This document shows positions 36,300 through 47,544 of a stretch of DNA of 64,000 nt, one piece after another. Under the pieces are notes generated by a model. The model made no database searches, was not told where the DNA came from, and worked only from the letters and a program-made list of their open reading frames with translations. Origin of the DNA: Charina bottae (taxonomy: Eukaryota; Chordata; Lepidosauria; Squamata; Charinaidae); contig JALMGJ010000005.1 of NCBI GenBank assembly GCA_023362775.1, forward strand, positions 84,888,921 through 84,952,920, read 5' to 3'. Each line of letters starts with the position of its first letter. Within the stretch, counting starts at the first letter, position 1. The position numbers and the translations under genes were made by a program.

Positions 36300-36537
36300 C
36301 AGAGCTTTCCAAACTTTTCATGTTGGTGACACACTTTTTAGACATGCATCATTTTGCGACACACTCTTAGAGCAGGGCATCATTTTGCGACACACTCTTA
36401 CAGCAGGGCACAAGGCAGGCACTAGGACCTGCGCGGAATCCTGGCAGGGCAGGTTTGGCGGCAGCAGCAGCCACAACACACCCAGACACTGCAGCCGACA
36501 CACTAACGTGTCCCGACACACAGTTTGGAAAGCTCTG
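36300..36537. mobile_element. hAT MITE, CGACACAC family, copy 6 (short subfamily)
   Basis: CAGAGCTTTCCAAACTTTTC to CAGTTTGGAAAGCTCTG; perfect atctaggg duplications (36292-36299, 36538-36545). Interior contains two GCGACACACTCTTA units and one GGCACTAGGACCTGCGCGGA unit. Same subfamily, opposite orientation, as 61763. Confidence 0.95.
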
Positions 36538-36545
36538 ATCTAGGG

Positions 36546-37596
36546 GTTTAGAATTCTCTAGGACATTCCTAATTTGCACAAGTGACCCATTTTTTAAAAT
36601 CAGAATAAAAAACAATCCAAATTTGGTACAGTTAAAGGAGCTTCATTCTGTGCAAATTGATAAGACATTAAATTCCTATTTTAAAATTCCTTGCTAAGTT
36701 TAAAGGGATCTTCAATGCATTCCTAGAAAGAGAGAAAATAATAAAGTCTGTTTTTTCCTGTAATAGCTTGTCTAAATGTGAAGAGAAATAATAGGCCTTA
36801 ATGTAATATATAGTCGACATTTTCTAAGTCTTTACTGCTTTAACAACAGTTGATAGACTGATGTTCCTATCGACATTTCATGTTTGTTTGTTCTTTTCTT
36901 TATTTGTAATAAGAGATTTTATTCTGGAATCAGATTACAGTGTGCATTCAGGATATAATTCTACGTTATAAATTTGAAAATGAGCCTATTGCACCCATAT
37001 GCTTTCATGATTGATGGAAAGCTGTCTGAAACACATGGATTGCCATCAATCAAAAATTAAATGTGCTAAAAAAGGAAAGGAAAAACAATGGGAGGAATTG
37101 ACAATAAAGTTCTTTTGAAATGAGGCCCCTTGAATCCAGTGAATATTAATTATAATTTTATTGTTCTTTAAAGCTTTAAGTCTTTCTTTAATTTTATATT
37201 TCATTTTTCTTCCTTTTAAAATTCTTATTACTTTTAATTGTCAGCATTGTGCTATCTTCATTTTAATTCTTATTAAATAATTCCTATTTTTATTCAAATG
37301 TATCTTATTTAAAAAGCAAAAATTTCCTCTTTTTTATTCTTTGCCTTGGTTTTTAAAATGCTCTCTATTATCAGTGACATTTGAGGTTGATAGTAACCTT
37401 TAGGTGGAAAATATGGCAGGTAGACTAGAGAGAAAGTTCAAATTGTACAGTTTAGAGGAAAAATACAGTTTTTTGTAATGGGTTTTACTAATTTCATTCA
37501 TGAAATTTTGGAATGGCTGAGTTATATGACTATCCCAGCTACTATAAATCATAGCTGTGATATTTGACTCTGTTCTTTTTGAAGTTCCAGCAGAAA
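36546..37596. other. Intron, nothing recognised
   Basis: AT-rich. Confidence 0.4.
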
Positions 37597-37775
37597 CTAT
37601 TATCTATCTATCTATCTATCTATCAAATTTTGCCACTGCCCATCTCCCCCAAAAAGAGGGACTCTGGGCGGTTTACAACAAGCACATTAAAACAATAAGC
37701 ATAAATAACGTCTAAAATATCAATACAAAATTACCAAAGATAAATATAAAAATAAAATAAATATAAAATCCAAGT
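37597..37775 (-). repeat. CTAT microsatellite and LINE 3'-end fragment
   Basis: CTAT repeats (37599-37623), then GCCACTGCCCATCTCCCCCA and CTCTGGGCGGTTTACAACAA, the same tail as at 28013. Confidence 0.7.
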
Positions 37776-37979
37776 GGCCTTAGAAGATCTAATTCAATTT
37801 TAATGGTGTTAAAATTTGAGCAAGAAAATATTTAATGCACTTACTACATTTATATTCTTCCTTTCCTCTGGAGGGATTATGTATGGCTAACTGTTGTATA
37901 TTTTACCCCCCGCATCCACCACCTGGTTCGGCTGAGCAAGAGTGACTGGTCCAGTCAGCCAGTGAAGTTCATGATCAAG

Positions 37980-38560
37980 TACAGGTAGTCCTCATTTAGC
38001 AATCACAACTGGGACCAGCAGCTCTGTCATTAAGCAAAGCAGTGACTAAGAAGGAAGTTACATGCCTGCAACTGGGCTTTCCTTTTCCCCACTCCTCCGC
38101 CCTTTGGAATGCTCATTCCAGTGCTGGGATAATTAGCAAAAGGGAATTAATATTTGTATTTGCATTCATTGGAGAGGAAGGGATTACAAGAGAGTAAATG
38201 GACACACAACAGGGAATACTCATCGAAAGCAGTGCATTGGCGCTGACTGTTTACCTAGCGCACTTGTGGGTCCCTGAGCACACCAGTACATTCCTTTCAA
38301 TTTATATTCCCCGTTGTGTGCCTGCTTACTCTCTTGTAATCCCTTCCTCTCCAACCTCTCCACTTTGCGAGGGGGGGGGAAAGGAAAAAAATGGGTCAGG
38401 CACAAGACAACATGTACTAACTGACTGTAATGGCGAACATGTGACAGAGAGATACTACAAAGGTCGTAAATGCATGCCTTGGTTGCAAAGTTATTTTTAG
38501 CACCATCGTAACTTCGAATGGTTGCTGCACAAGGCAGTCGATAAGTGAGGTCTACCTGTA
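37980..38560. mobile_element. Tigger-like DNA element, both ends present
   Basis: TACAGGTAGTCCTCATTTAG on the left and GTGAGGTCTACCTGTA on the right, with TA at both extremes. About 580 bp, non-coding interior. Frames of 100-119 codons inside are artefacts. Confidence 0.85.
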
Positions 38561-38631
38561 GTTTGAACCTGGATCTCACTAGTTTATATACAGCACTTTC
38601 TCCACTCTACTCCATGATTCCATTATACTTC

Positions 38632-39016
38632 CAGTGACCATACGTCCTTTATTATAAAGGACAATCCTTTATTTCAGAAAGCTGTCCTTTAGATTTATTT
38701 ATTTTTCAAAAAAACACTTTTGTCCTTTTTTTTGTCCTTTGACTTTTACTGTACAAATGGTACCACTTAATGACAGTCTTTCAAATTCATGTGAAAAATA
38801 TGGAAATTAAATTGTCTTTTTCAAATAAATTTACATATACCATTTGATTTATATATTTTTATTAGAATATGTGTTTTTGTAAAGTTTTTCTTGGTTTTGC
38901 TCTTGAATTTTCTTTAGTAAAGCAAAGTTACAAACAATTAAATTTTTTTATCCTAATGACCCTTTTTCAGATGTGCCCCTTTTTCAGGTTTGTCCTTTAT
39001 TTTTTCCAAGAAAATA
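38632..39016. mobile_element. Probable DNA transposon (CAGTGACCATACGTCC ends)
   Basis: CAGTGACCATACGTCCTTTA on the left, TTTTCCAAGAAAATACGGTC then ACC on the right: imperfect terminal complements (GACCATACG / TACGGTCACC). AT-rich interior with repeated GTCCTTT. No clear target duplication. Confidence 0.5.
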
Positions 39017-40242
39017 CGGTCACCATAATTACACTACACCAAATAATAGAATAGAGATGGTTACAATCTTAGTTCTTGGACCCTGGAAACCTGGAAAAAC
39101 AGCCCTAAACCTGCTGTGTGCTGCTTTGATGCAATGCAGTAGGAGACTTTTTGTTATTTCCGTGGCTTCCCAAAATATAATTTGTATTCTAGCATTGACA
39201 CCATAATCCATAATCCAGACTACTGACTATCAGAAGGAATCAATAGCAAATAGCAAAACATATTTCTCTGGAATGAAGAAAGTGTTGATCCTGGTATTTT
39301 TCATGGTGCCAGTAACATTTAGCAGTTTTTAAAGTTTATAATCTACCTTTCCTCTTGTCAATAGAATTTTTTCCTCTTTATTATAAATAAATAATAATAT
39401 TTTTGAGACGGTGGGGGGGCAATCAGGGCCATCTGATACCTTTGTCTGTAAAAGCCAAAAGCTTTTGGGAGTGGTTTCCTCAGGCCTGTTAAGGGATATA
39501 TTTATTTTTAAAGTTTACATGGTTTGTCTGCATCCTCCATTGTCTTATTTATACTCCGTGCATAGCTGGTTCTCAAGTACTTAGCTTATTTGTTGGCAAA
39601 AGGGATCAGCTGACAAACATAAAAATGTCTCTTTGCCTCCTTGGTATGTTACAAATGGAGGCATCTTATTTTCTCTTTCTAAGATCTAGTATCATTGGCC
39701 AAGTCATGAAGAAAATATGAATTGTGGCATAATTTAATATACTTTCCTTCCCTAAAATATGAGAGAATTCAAAACTATTTAAACTGTTTTCTATGTGTTA
39801 GTAATTATTTTGATTCCCTGGAGTGCAGAACTGTTTTACTAATACGGAACAGAGCATCAGTGTTGATGGGCCAGCACTCCACGTTAAATATTTTATTAAA
39901 TGAAGCTAATTATATTTCTTAAAAAGCTATTGCAGATAACAATTTAGTGGCGAGATTTCTAGTGGAAGAAATTAAATCATGCCAGTGAACACACACATGT
40001 ACACGCCTAGACATGGATCTTTTTAGCCTGTAAGTGTTCACCTGCTGAGTATGTCCTGGCGTTGAAGCCAGCAGGCCTGGAAGTTGGGAACCCCTGATTT
40101 AAGCTGTGTCCTGGCAAGCCCCACTGAAGGTACCTAATGTCAACAGGCAGAAACTTTGTGGTGATGCTTACGTAATCTTAAAACCAAGAGAGGATTTTTC
40201 TAAAAACCCTCCAATCCCCTTACTTTAATGCTTTTCTCATCT
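39017..40242. other. Intron, nothing recognised
   Basis: AT-rich with a short G run at 39411-39418. No element identified. Confidence 0.4.
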
Positions 40243-40250
40243 GTATAGGT

Positions 40251-40503
40251 CAGAGCTTTCCAAACTGTGTGTCGCAACACAAAAGTGTGTCGCCACACCA
40301 CCCGGAAGCGGCGGTGCATGGCGGCCGCGGCACGGCTTCCGCGTTTTAGCGGAGGCTGCCGCCACCACCGTGCGCGCCGCCGCACACCCCCGCGCCGCCA
40401 CCGTGCACGCGCACGCCCCCACGCCGCCGCCGTGCACGTGTGCCCCCGCTATGCGCGCGCCGCCGCTGGTGTATCGCCAGTGGCGGCACTTTGGAAAGCC
40501 CTG
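40251..40503. mobile_element. hAT MITE, CGACACAC family, copy 7
   Basis: CAGAGCTTTCCAAACTGTGT to CACTTTGGAAAGCCCTG; perfect gtataggt duplications (40243-40250, 40504-40511). Interior CGCGTTTTAGCGGAGGCTGC is the complement of the block in copy 4. Confidence 0.95.
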
Positions 40504-40649
40504 GTATAGGTAAAGAAGAGCATGCTGTCTTTTTGAGGTTTCCCTTTGCCCCCCTGATGAGAGGAACCATAAAGAGTTTCCCTGAAATTATTAGTTAATT
40601 ATGTTTATTACTTGGAAGATGTTTGCACACATTAAAACATCCGTTAATA

Positions 40650-40938
40650 CAGGGGTCCCAAACCTGTGGGCTGCGGCCTGTTAGGAACTGGGCTGCGGGG
40701 CTCCCGCCCGCAAACCCCACCCCCTTCCGTGTGATTGGCTCCCGCCTGCAAACCCCACCCCCCGGTGCTTGTGATTGGCTCCCACCTGCAAACCCTGTCC
40801 CCGGTGTGCGCGATTGGCTCCTGCCCACAAACCCCGCCCCCATGGTCCACGGAAATCCCAGAAACCCTGCCCCCCTGGTCCACGGAAAAATAGTCTTTTG
40901 AAACCAGTCCCTGGCGCCAAAAGGGTTGGGGACCCCTG
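40650..40938. mobile_element. hAT MITE (CAGGGGTCCCCAACCT type)
   Basis: CAGGGGTCCCAAACCTGTGG to GGGTTGGGGACCCCTG; perfect cgttaata duplications (40642-40649, 40939-40946). Interior has four GATTGGCTCC/CTGCAAACCC units. Homologue of 1352-1590. Confidence 0.95.
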
Positions 40939-40946
40939 CGTTAATA

Positions 40947-41621
40947 GATAACGATTAAGAAATTCTATGTGAGTTATTTCTTAAATTCTCTCTCTGTGTG
41001 TCTCTCTTTCATACTTAACACATACATGCACACATACATGCTTCTCTAAATTGTTCTTCCAGTAAAATCAGTATTTTTGGTTGTGTGAATGTATCTTAAA
41101 AGTAAAAGAGCTCCTCCATCAGTAAAGTGAGCTATTATGTCCTTCAGTTTCCCTGGCCTTATCACATCACAGCTAGATATGAACATAAATGCATTTTTCC
41201 CTGAAGCCTAGCTAGCAATTAATTGAGCATGCATAGTTTATTCTGTGCACTCTACCCGACATTAAATGATACTTCTCCAGAATAGGTTTTTTTTAAAAAA
41301 AAAATTATCTGAAGAAACAGGGCCAAGCTGATTGCTATTTAGTATCTGTAATCTCCACTGATAATTCAGTTGCACAGAGCTGTTTTTGACTGGAGACAGA
41401 CCCAAAGGAAATAGCTAGAAGCCAAGTATATTGCAAAGAAATGTTTCCTTTTTTGTAATGAAGAAGAAGTGCATATGTTTTCAAACACTATCAAAAATCT
41501 CAAAATATGAGACTGGATGCATATGCTGTAATTTCTAAAATCAGGATACCTCTGCGTCCCCAGGAAAGTTGCTGAGTAATGTTGGTGTAATAAGGGCACC
41601 TTAAATGTTGGAGTAATAAAA
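40947..41621. other. Intron, nothing recognised
   Basis: No element identified. Confidence 0.4.
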
Positions 41622-41701
41622 GAGTCCCCAGAGTCCCCTTGTGGGGGGAGATGGGCGGTGATATAAGTTAGAAATAATAATAAATAAATAAATAAATAAA
41701 A
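41622..41701 (+). repeat. LINE 3'-end fragment (GATGGGCGG tail type)
   Basis: AGTCCCCTTGTGGGGGGAGA then TGGGCGGTGATATAAG and AAAT repeats. Confidence 0.7.
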
Positions 41702-41902
41702 GCATTGTTAAATTGACTAAATCCCACAGAAAGGAAATTAGAAAAGGATTGGTTAAAAAAAAGGAATTTTCCAAAATAGGGGAAAGTGGGGGAAAATTGA
41801 TTTGTTAATGGTGTATTAAAAACAATAAATTAAGATCTGCATAAATTAGACACCAGAGAAATTAAGAATTTTTTCTGGAACAATTTTGGGATTACTCTAT
41901 AG

Positions 41903-42174
41903 CAGAGCTTTCCAAACTTTTCACGTTGGTGACACCAGTGGCGGCAGCGCGGCTTGCAGTGTCCTGATGTATCGCGCTAAAACCTGGAAGCGCTGATGGG
42001 GGGAAACGGCACTCCCACCAATCAGTGCCACTGCCACTGCGGCGGCAGCGCTGATTGGCAGGGGTGCCGCTTCTTCCGGTTCGCCCCATCAGCGCTTCCA
42101 GGTTTTAGCGCGACACACCAGGACACCACAGGCGACACAGTAGTGTGTCGCGACACACACTTTGGAAATCTATG
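41903..42174. mobile_element. hAT MITE, CGACACAC family, copy 8
   Basis: CAGAGCTTTCCAAACTTTTC to CACTTTGGAAATCTATG (degraded right end); ctctatag (41895-41902) and atctatag (42175-42182) match at 7 of 8. Interior contains inverted GCGCTAAAACCTGGAAGCGC and its complement around 41973 and 42091. Confidence 0.93.
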
Positions 42175-42254
42175 ATCTATAGTATGAAACATTTTGGGGT
42201 GGTTCTGTGAACGCTCAAAGGATACGTATATCTTCCTTAATTATAGGAATGGTA

Positions 42255-42588
42255 AGGGGCGTGGTGGCTCAGCGGGTAAGACGCCAGGCTTGTTGATCGG
42301 AAGATTGCAAGTTCGGAGGTTCGAATCCCTAGCCCTGCGTGCAGAGTGAGCTCCTGCACTAGCTCCAGCTCTTGCCAACCTAGCAATTCGAAAGCATGCA
42401 AATGCAAGTAGATTAATAGGTACCACTTCGGTGGGTAGGTAACAGCATTCCGCGCGTGTCATGCGGCCACATGACCGTGGAAGCGTCTTCGGACAACGCT
42501 GGCTCTTTGGCTAACAAACGGAGATGAGCACCGGCCCCTAGAGTCGGACACGACTGCACAAATGTGCGGGGGGTACCTTTACCTTTTT
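42255..42588 (+). mobile_element. Sauria-type tRNA-derived SINE
   Basis: GGGGCGTGGTGGCTCAGCGG to TACCTTTACCTTTTT; same parts as 15877. No clear target duplication; it sits next to an L1 remnant. Confidence 0.9.
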
Positions 42589-42593
42589 ACTTG

Positions 42594-43330
42594 CTTAGTT
42601 TGACAAGCAGCCATATGTATAATTTGAGATTTGGAATTCCTAAACCACCTTTCTTTCCAGATTGAGACAGATAATTTGATTACAGTATGGTCTTTTCTTG
42701 TGCCCAGTAGCATTGTAAATGAAAACAGAAATATTGGTATTACCATAATCATAACTGAGATTAGACAAACTCAGATAGAACCATGATTCCATCTCTTTTA
42801 AAATTTAAGTGAATTATTATTAATGGGCAGCAATTCCTCTTCATAATTGCTTCAAGTCTTTAGAGTGATTCCTGAGTATTTCAGGCCTGAAGAACACAGT
42901 GTAAATCCTATGGGTATCCATGCATGATTCTGTGCTCCCATACGGTATTTAAACATAGTAAAAGTTATTATCAGTCTAGCTATAAAGTAGACTTTACACA
43001 GAATCCCTTTTAAATACGACTGTGCTTTATGCCCCACATTGCTGACTAATTCCTCCCCTAATCTCCATATCTATCCAGATTAAATCCAAATCTTGCAGAA
43101 ATTTATAACGTTTTGGAATGACTTTGATTCCAGTAGTCTTCCAAGTGTCTGGCATCTTGCTACTTCTAATATATCACCAAACAAAAATTGTAGATGAAGG
43201 ATTAGCTCAGTAGAACATGTTTTATAAAATTCACTTGTGAAGCCTCAATGCCAGAAGACTTACTGATGTTCAGTTTCTGTTTTCTCCTCTGATGTAGAAT
43301 TGTTTTTGCCACAAAAAGTAAAACAAAAAT
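42594..43330 (-). pseudogene. L1-type LINE ORF2 C-terminal remnant, reverse
   Basis: On the minus strand AAAGGTGGTTTAGGAATTCC translates as KGGLGIPNLKLYIW, the conserved C-terminal motif of L1 ORF2. Further upstream on that strand GLKYSGITLK resembles the L1 KYLGI-L block. Stops and frameshifts between them. Limits approximate. Confidence 0.65.
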
Positions 43331-43672
43331 TAGACTACTATCTCGGATGTAACAATCTCTTGTTACAACTATGCCTCTCCCATTTACATGGAGGCATTTA
43401 AAAAAAATACTCTTGCAAGTACGCTGGAAGATTTATCTCCAAGTTCATACAGTAGTATTAATGATGGAAGTAGATTTGAATCTTAACTAAAGTCAAGAAA
43501 CTGGAGTTCAGTCTTGCTTTGGGTGCATTTGGTGCTTAGCAGATATAAAATGCTTCTACGTTAGCTTTTTAATTTCTTGCAAGAGATTTCTCATTAACAT
43601 TTTGAGCCTAGACCCTATGAAAATTAAAAGCAACACCTTTTAAAGGTGTATATACAGTGTATGTGTGTGTGT

Positions 43673-43903
43673 ATATATTCTGTTTAATCGTGTCCGATTC
43701 TCAGAGTTGCCTGGACGAGTCCCTGCAGTTTTCTTGGCAAGGTTTTTCAGAAGTGGTTTGCCATTGCCTCCTTCCTAGGACTGAGAGAAAGTGACTGGCC
43801 CAAGGTCACCCAGCTGGTTTTGTGCTTAAGGCGGAACTTGAACTCACGGTCTCCTGGTTTCTAACCTGATGCCTTAACCCACTACACCAAACTGGCTCTC
43901 TCT
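43673..43903 (-). mobile_element. tRNA-derived SINE (Bov-B-like tail), reverse
   Basis: TTTAATCGTGTCCGATTCTC tail complement, TTTTCAGAAGTGGTTTGCCA, GGCCCAAGGTCACCCAGCTG and CCAAACTGGCTCTC head complement; family of 10856. A GT/TA repeat borders the left end. Confidence 0.87.
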
Positions 43904-44470
43904 ATATATAATAGACTAAAGTAAAGGTGCCTTCAAATCAAACTTAACTCATGGTGACTACTTGGATACAGTTATGAAGTTTTCCTAACAACAACATGGG
44001 CATGGGTTTACCACTGTCTTCTGTTTGTTAACTTCACTTGCTAACCAATACTGAAGGATTTCTGAGAAGCCTCCTATCCAACTACTAACCAGGCCTGACC
44101 TGCTTAGCTTTTGGCACAAGGCAGCTTCTAGGTGCTGTCTTGTGCCAAAATTAGGAGGGGTCAATACTTTCCTCATTAAAATTCTTAAAATTCATTCTAA
44201 TGTGTTGTAACACATTATCTTCATTTGGCTTTAATTAATATGAATTAATCTTGATCCATTAAAGTATTGGACCACTTAATCTGTCAGACCATGGGATTAG
44301 AATTTTAAAAAAATAGAGTAATTGTTGCATGATCTGAAAGAGAAATTGATCCCCTTTCTTGTTTTTCAAGAAAGTTTATAATAAGTAGATCAACTCAGGA
44401 ATAGGAACAGTATCTTTGGGAGAAGCATGTATATTCTTGTATGCTGGGATTTAAGCTACATCAAGTAGCG
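43904..44470. other. Intron, nothing recognised
   Basis: No element identified. Confidence 0.4.
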
Positions 44471-44479
44471 TGTTTATGT

Positions 44480-45197
44480 CTTCTCCTTCTTGGCGATCAC
44501 TCGTAGCCGAGTAAGATTGTCTTCCAGGGGTAAAATCTTAACAGTGGATCTGTAAGTGGCTGTAAAGGCCAATTCTGGATCCGCACAACCTCCCACAATG
44601 AGGGCATAGGTTTCCAGGTGGAAGACGGTCACGATGAGGGTTTGCTTGACATGCCTTCCCCTTAGCTCGTTTCTCCCTTTCGCCCTGTACTTGTGCTTCT
44701 TGAAAGTCTGTAGCACCTTTAATAAAGGCTGACCTCCAATTGAAACGCTCATGAGTTAGGGCTTCCCAGTTCTCAATGCTGATACTAAATTTTTTAAAAT
44801 TAGCTTTGAGAGTATCTTTGAATCTCTTTTGCTGTCCACCAGTATTCCGTTTTCCATTCTTAAGTTGGGAGTAAAGTAGCTTCTTTGGAAGATGATGGTC
44901 AGGCATTCGAACAACATGGCCGGTCCAGCGAAGTTGATGTTGGATGATTATTGTTTCAACGCTGGTGGTCTTCGCTTCTTCCAATATGCTAACTTTAGTC
45001 CACCTATCTTCCCAAGTAATTTGCAGAATTTTTCGGAGGCAGCGTTGATGGAATCTTTCAAGAAGTTGGAGGTGGCGTTTGCAAAGGGTCCATGTTGCAC
45101 AGGCATACAATAGGGTCGGTAGTACAATGGCTTTGTAAGCAAGCATTTTGGTCTCCCTGCGAATGTCTCGATCCTCAAACACTCTACGCTTCATTCA
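44480..45197 (-). mobile_element. 5'-truncated LINE insertion with 9-bp TSD
   Basis: Flanked by tgtttatgt at 44471-44479 and 45198-45206. Contains the 3' end of a non-LTR retrotransposon on the minus strand: an open 218-codon ORF2 C-terminus (44538-45194) and a short 3' UTR. Confidence 0.85.
44538..45194 (-). pseudogene. LINE ORF2 C-terminal fragment (218 codons, open)
   Basis: The translation contains LLYACATWTLCKRHLQLLER, FHQRCLRKILQITWEDRWTK, QLRWTGHVVRMPDHHLPK and a terminal zinc-finger-like CPHCGRLCGSRIGLYSHLQI followed by HC. This is the familiar C-terminus of vertebrate non-LTR retrotransposon ORF2 proteins downstream of the RT domain; RT itself is absent. No internal stop, so the insertion is comparatively young. 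The first Met is just where the truncated copy begins, not a real start. Family name not certain. Confidence 0.85.
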
Positions 45198-45206
45198 TGT
45201 TTATGT

Positions 45207-45915
45207 AGGAGAGCTGTTACTGTGCAACATGTTTTTTGGTGCCTCATTGGTTTAGAAAATCTGCCATATCTAGAATTGAGCACTTCATTTAAATCTTCTC
45301 CAACAATGACAATTCTGGTATTAGAAGACTGAGTCTTATCCAGGAGATCAATTTGAAACTACTGTTTTTGCATGACTAGGCAGATCCTAGGTTACTTTTG
45401 CAGCACCTATTAAGCTTGTAGCCATTATAAATCTTCCTGAAGAGTCATATGCAAGTAATTAGAATTGCCACACCTCTTCTAGCTGCATAACAAAAGCACA
45501 GATAAAGAGTTTCAAACCTCTTTTAATTGTTTTCATGGTGTGTTAACTTGAAAGTGATATCAGGGGTAATATCCTCGATTATGTTGCTCACTCTGTGTCT
45601 CTTAATAACACTCCCTAGTCTATTAACATTAAAAGAGAGTACATAATCTTAATAATTATGTAAGTTCTCCTGTATTCTCTGAGCCCTTTTCAGTGATGCT
45701 AGACAGAACTGGAAGAACATTTTTAGGTCACCTAATATATTTTGCTATTTCTGTATGAGACTTTTCCCCAGCCTTTTTGTCTACAATGTGCTTTTTTCCT
45801 GAGTGTAAGGTAAAGACCAGCTCCATCCAACTACTGTACATTAGCTGCTTCAGAAGGAGCAGGGTAAATTAATGTGTGCTGGATTTTAGTACTGTATTCA
45901 TTCAGGGTATCAGTG
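45207..45915. other. Intron, nothing recognised
   Basis: No element identified. Confidence 0.4.
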
Positions 45916-45923
45916 TTCCAGAT

Positions 45924-46058
45924 CAGTGTTTCTCAACCTTGGCTATTTTAAGACGTGTGGACTTCAACACCCAGAATTCCCCAGCCAGCATGGCTGGCTG
46001 GGGAATTCTGGGCATTGAAGTCCACACGTCTTAAAATGGCCAAGGTTGAGAAACACTG
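45924..46058. mobile_element. Palindromic hAT MITE (135 bp) with perfect TSD
   Basis: CAGTGTTTCTCAACCTTGGC on the left and its complement on the right, near-perfect to the centre (CCAGCATGGCTGG). Perfect ttccagat duplications at 45916-45923 and 46059-46066. Confidence 0.95.
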
Positions 46059-46066
46059 TTCCAGAT

Positions 46067-47326
46067 GACAATTGATTGCAAAGCAGAACTGAATGAGAGC
46101 GTGCATAACCTGAAGTTTTAAGAACTTATCTACCAGAGCCTCCTGGAACTGGCATTAAAGCTGCCTCATTCCAGTTCAGATGTTGGGCAAGTCAAAAGTT
46201 ATTCATGTAACCATCAGCTAGGCAGCATCCTCTCTGAAGTGTCTTATGAAATGACTCACCATGACAAGCTTTAAGAAGGTTTCATGTACAGTACATTAAA
46301 GCTTCATCTGGTTTAGAAATATACCAGAATCATCCAGGAAAGGACTATGTAGTACTGGATTGACCAAACCCAGTACCTTTGTCTGTTAATTGGGGAAGAT
46401 TTCAGGCCTGAGATCAAGGGCGTTATGAGCTGGTGAGTCCTTACAATTTTCAGGAACAGTCAGATATTGTGGGAGTGGTTTAAAAATGGTAGACTGAATC
46501 AATCAAGGTATCCATTCCAGTAGTTTGCCAATTTATTTGTGTGTGTGTAGTGTGCACTTTCTTGTTGCAGTTATTTTATTAATGAAGACAGTGTATGGGC
46601 TAGAACTACAGGTCAAAATTTCACTAAGATGCAGGTAGTCACTTTCCGTGATCAAGATGGAGTGAAGAATAAGATACGTTTGAGCCAAATTGTAAATCAG
46701 ATGCATTCGTTGGCTAATCTGGAGTTTCAAAGATTAGCTTGGGACACAAACAAGGATAACATGCATTTGAAACCAGCAAAACAGAGTTTTGTGGAGCTGG
46801 AATAAAGAAAGCAAGTTTCTGTTGCGGCATCTTCATTCCAGCTCTTTCATGAACGGAATTTAATTGTCCTCTTTCCAATCTCTGCAGTTGAAAATTTGGA
46901 GGAGGTCCAGCTTCTTCCAGGACTGAGTCAGAAGAAGTTTGACAAATGCCCAGCTATGTTTTGATTAGAGACAGATACTGTATAGCTGGGATCTAAATAG
47001 ATCTGGAAGCTTCCTGCATATCATCATCAGTTCCTTGGGGTAGTGGTATTTCTAGAGTAGCCACCACTGCCTCTTATCTGCTTCATCCTCTGAGAGCTTA
47101 ATGCCTGTTAACAGCAAGTTCTACTTTCTCGCTTCAGTCCAGAAGTTATGCCAGATGTAACAAGAATGAGGAAATTTGGGTCAGGCAGTAGTCAGGAATT
47201 ACTAGTCACTTCAAAGGACATGTACACTTCAGCAGCAGTGTCAGTATGTAAGAAATTTGGAAGCTTATCCAAGATCCAGAGCTGCATAGATATATCAGTC
47301 ACAGGAATTCGGAAAGTTGAAAATAA
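46067..47326. other. Intron, nothing recognised
   Basis: No element identified. Confidence 0.4.
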
Positions 47327-47334
47327 TCTTAGAG

Positions 47335-47536
47335 CAGTGCTTTCCAAAGTCCCACCGTTGGCGACACACCAACGGCGGGGGTGCGCCGCGGCGGCCTCGT
47401 GTTTTGCGCTAAAACCCGGAAGCGCTGATGGCCTGCCGTGCGCACCGCTGCAGGGGCGGCGGCGATGCGCCATCAGCACTTCCAGGTTTTGTTGCGACAC
47501 GCTAATGTGTCGCGACACACAGTTTGGAAAGCTATG
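47335..47536. mobile_element. hAT MITE, CGACACAC family, copy 9
   Basis: CAGTGCTTTCCAAAGTCCC to CAGTTTGGAAAGCTATG; perfect tcttagag duplications (47327-47334, 47537-47544). Shortest of the family here (202 bp). Confidence 0.94.
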
Positions 47537-47544
47537 TCTTAGAG

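Noticed and set aside
38198..38579. 100- and 119-codon frames on opposite strands
   Set aside because: Both are inside the non-coding interior of the Tigger-like element at 37980-38560 and have no transposase motifs.
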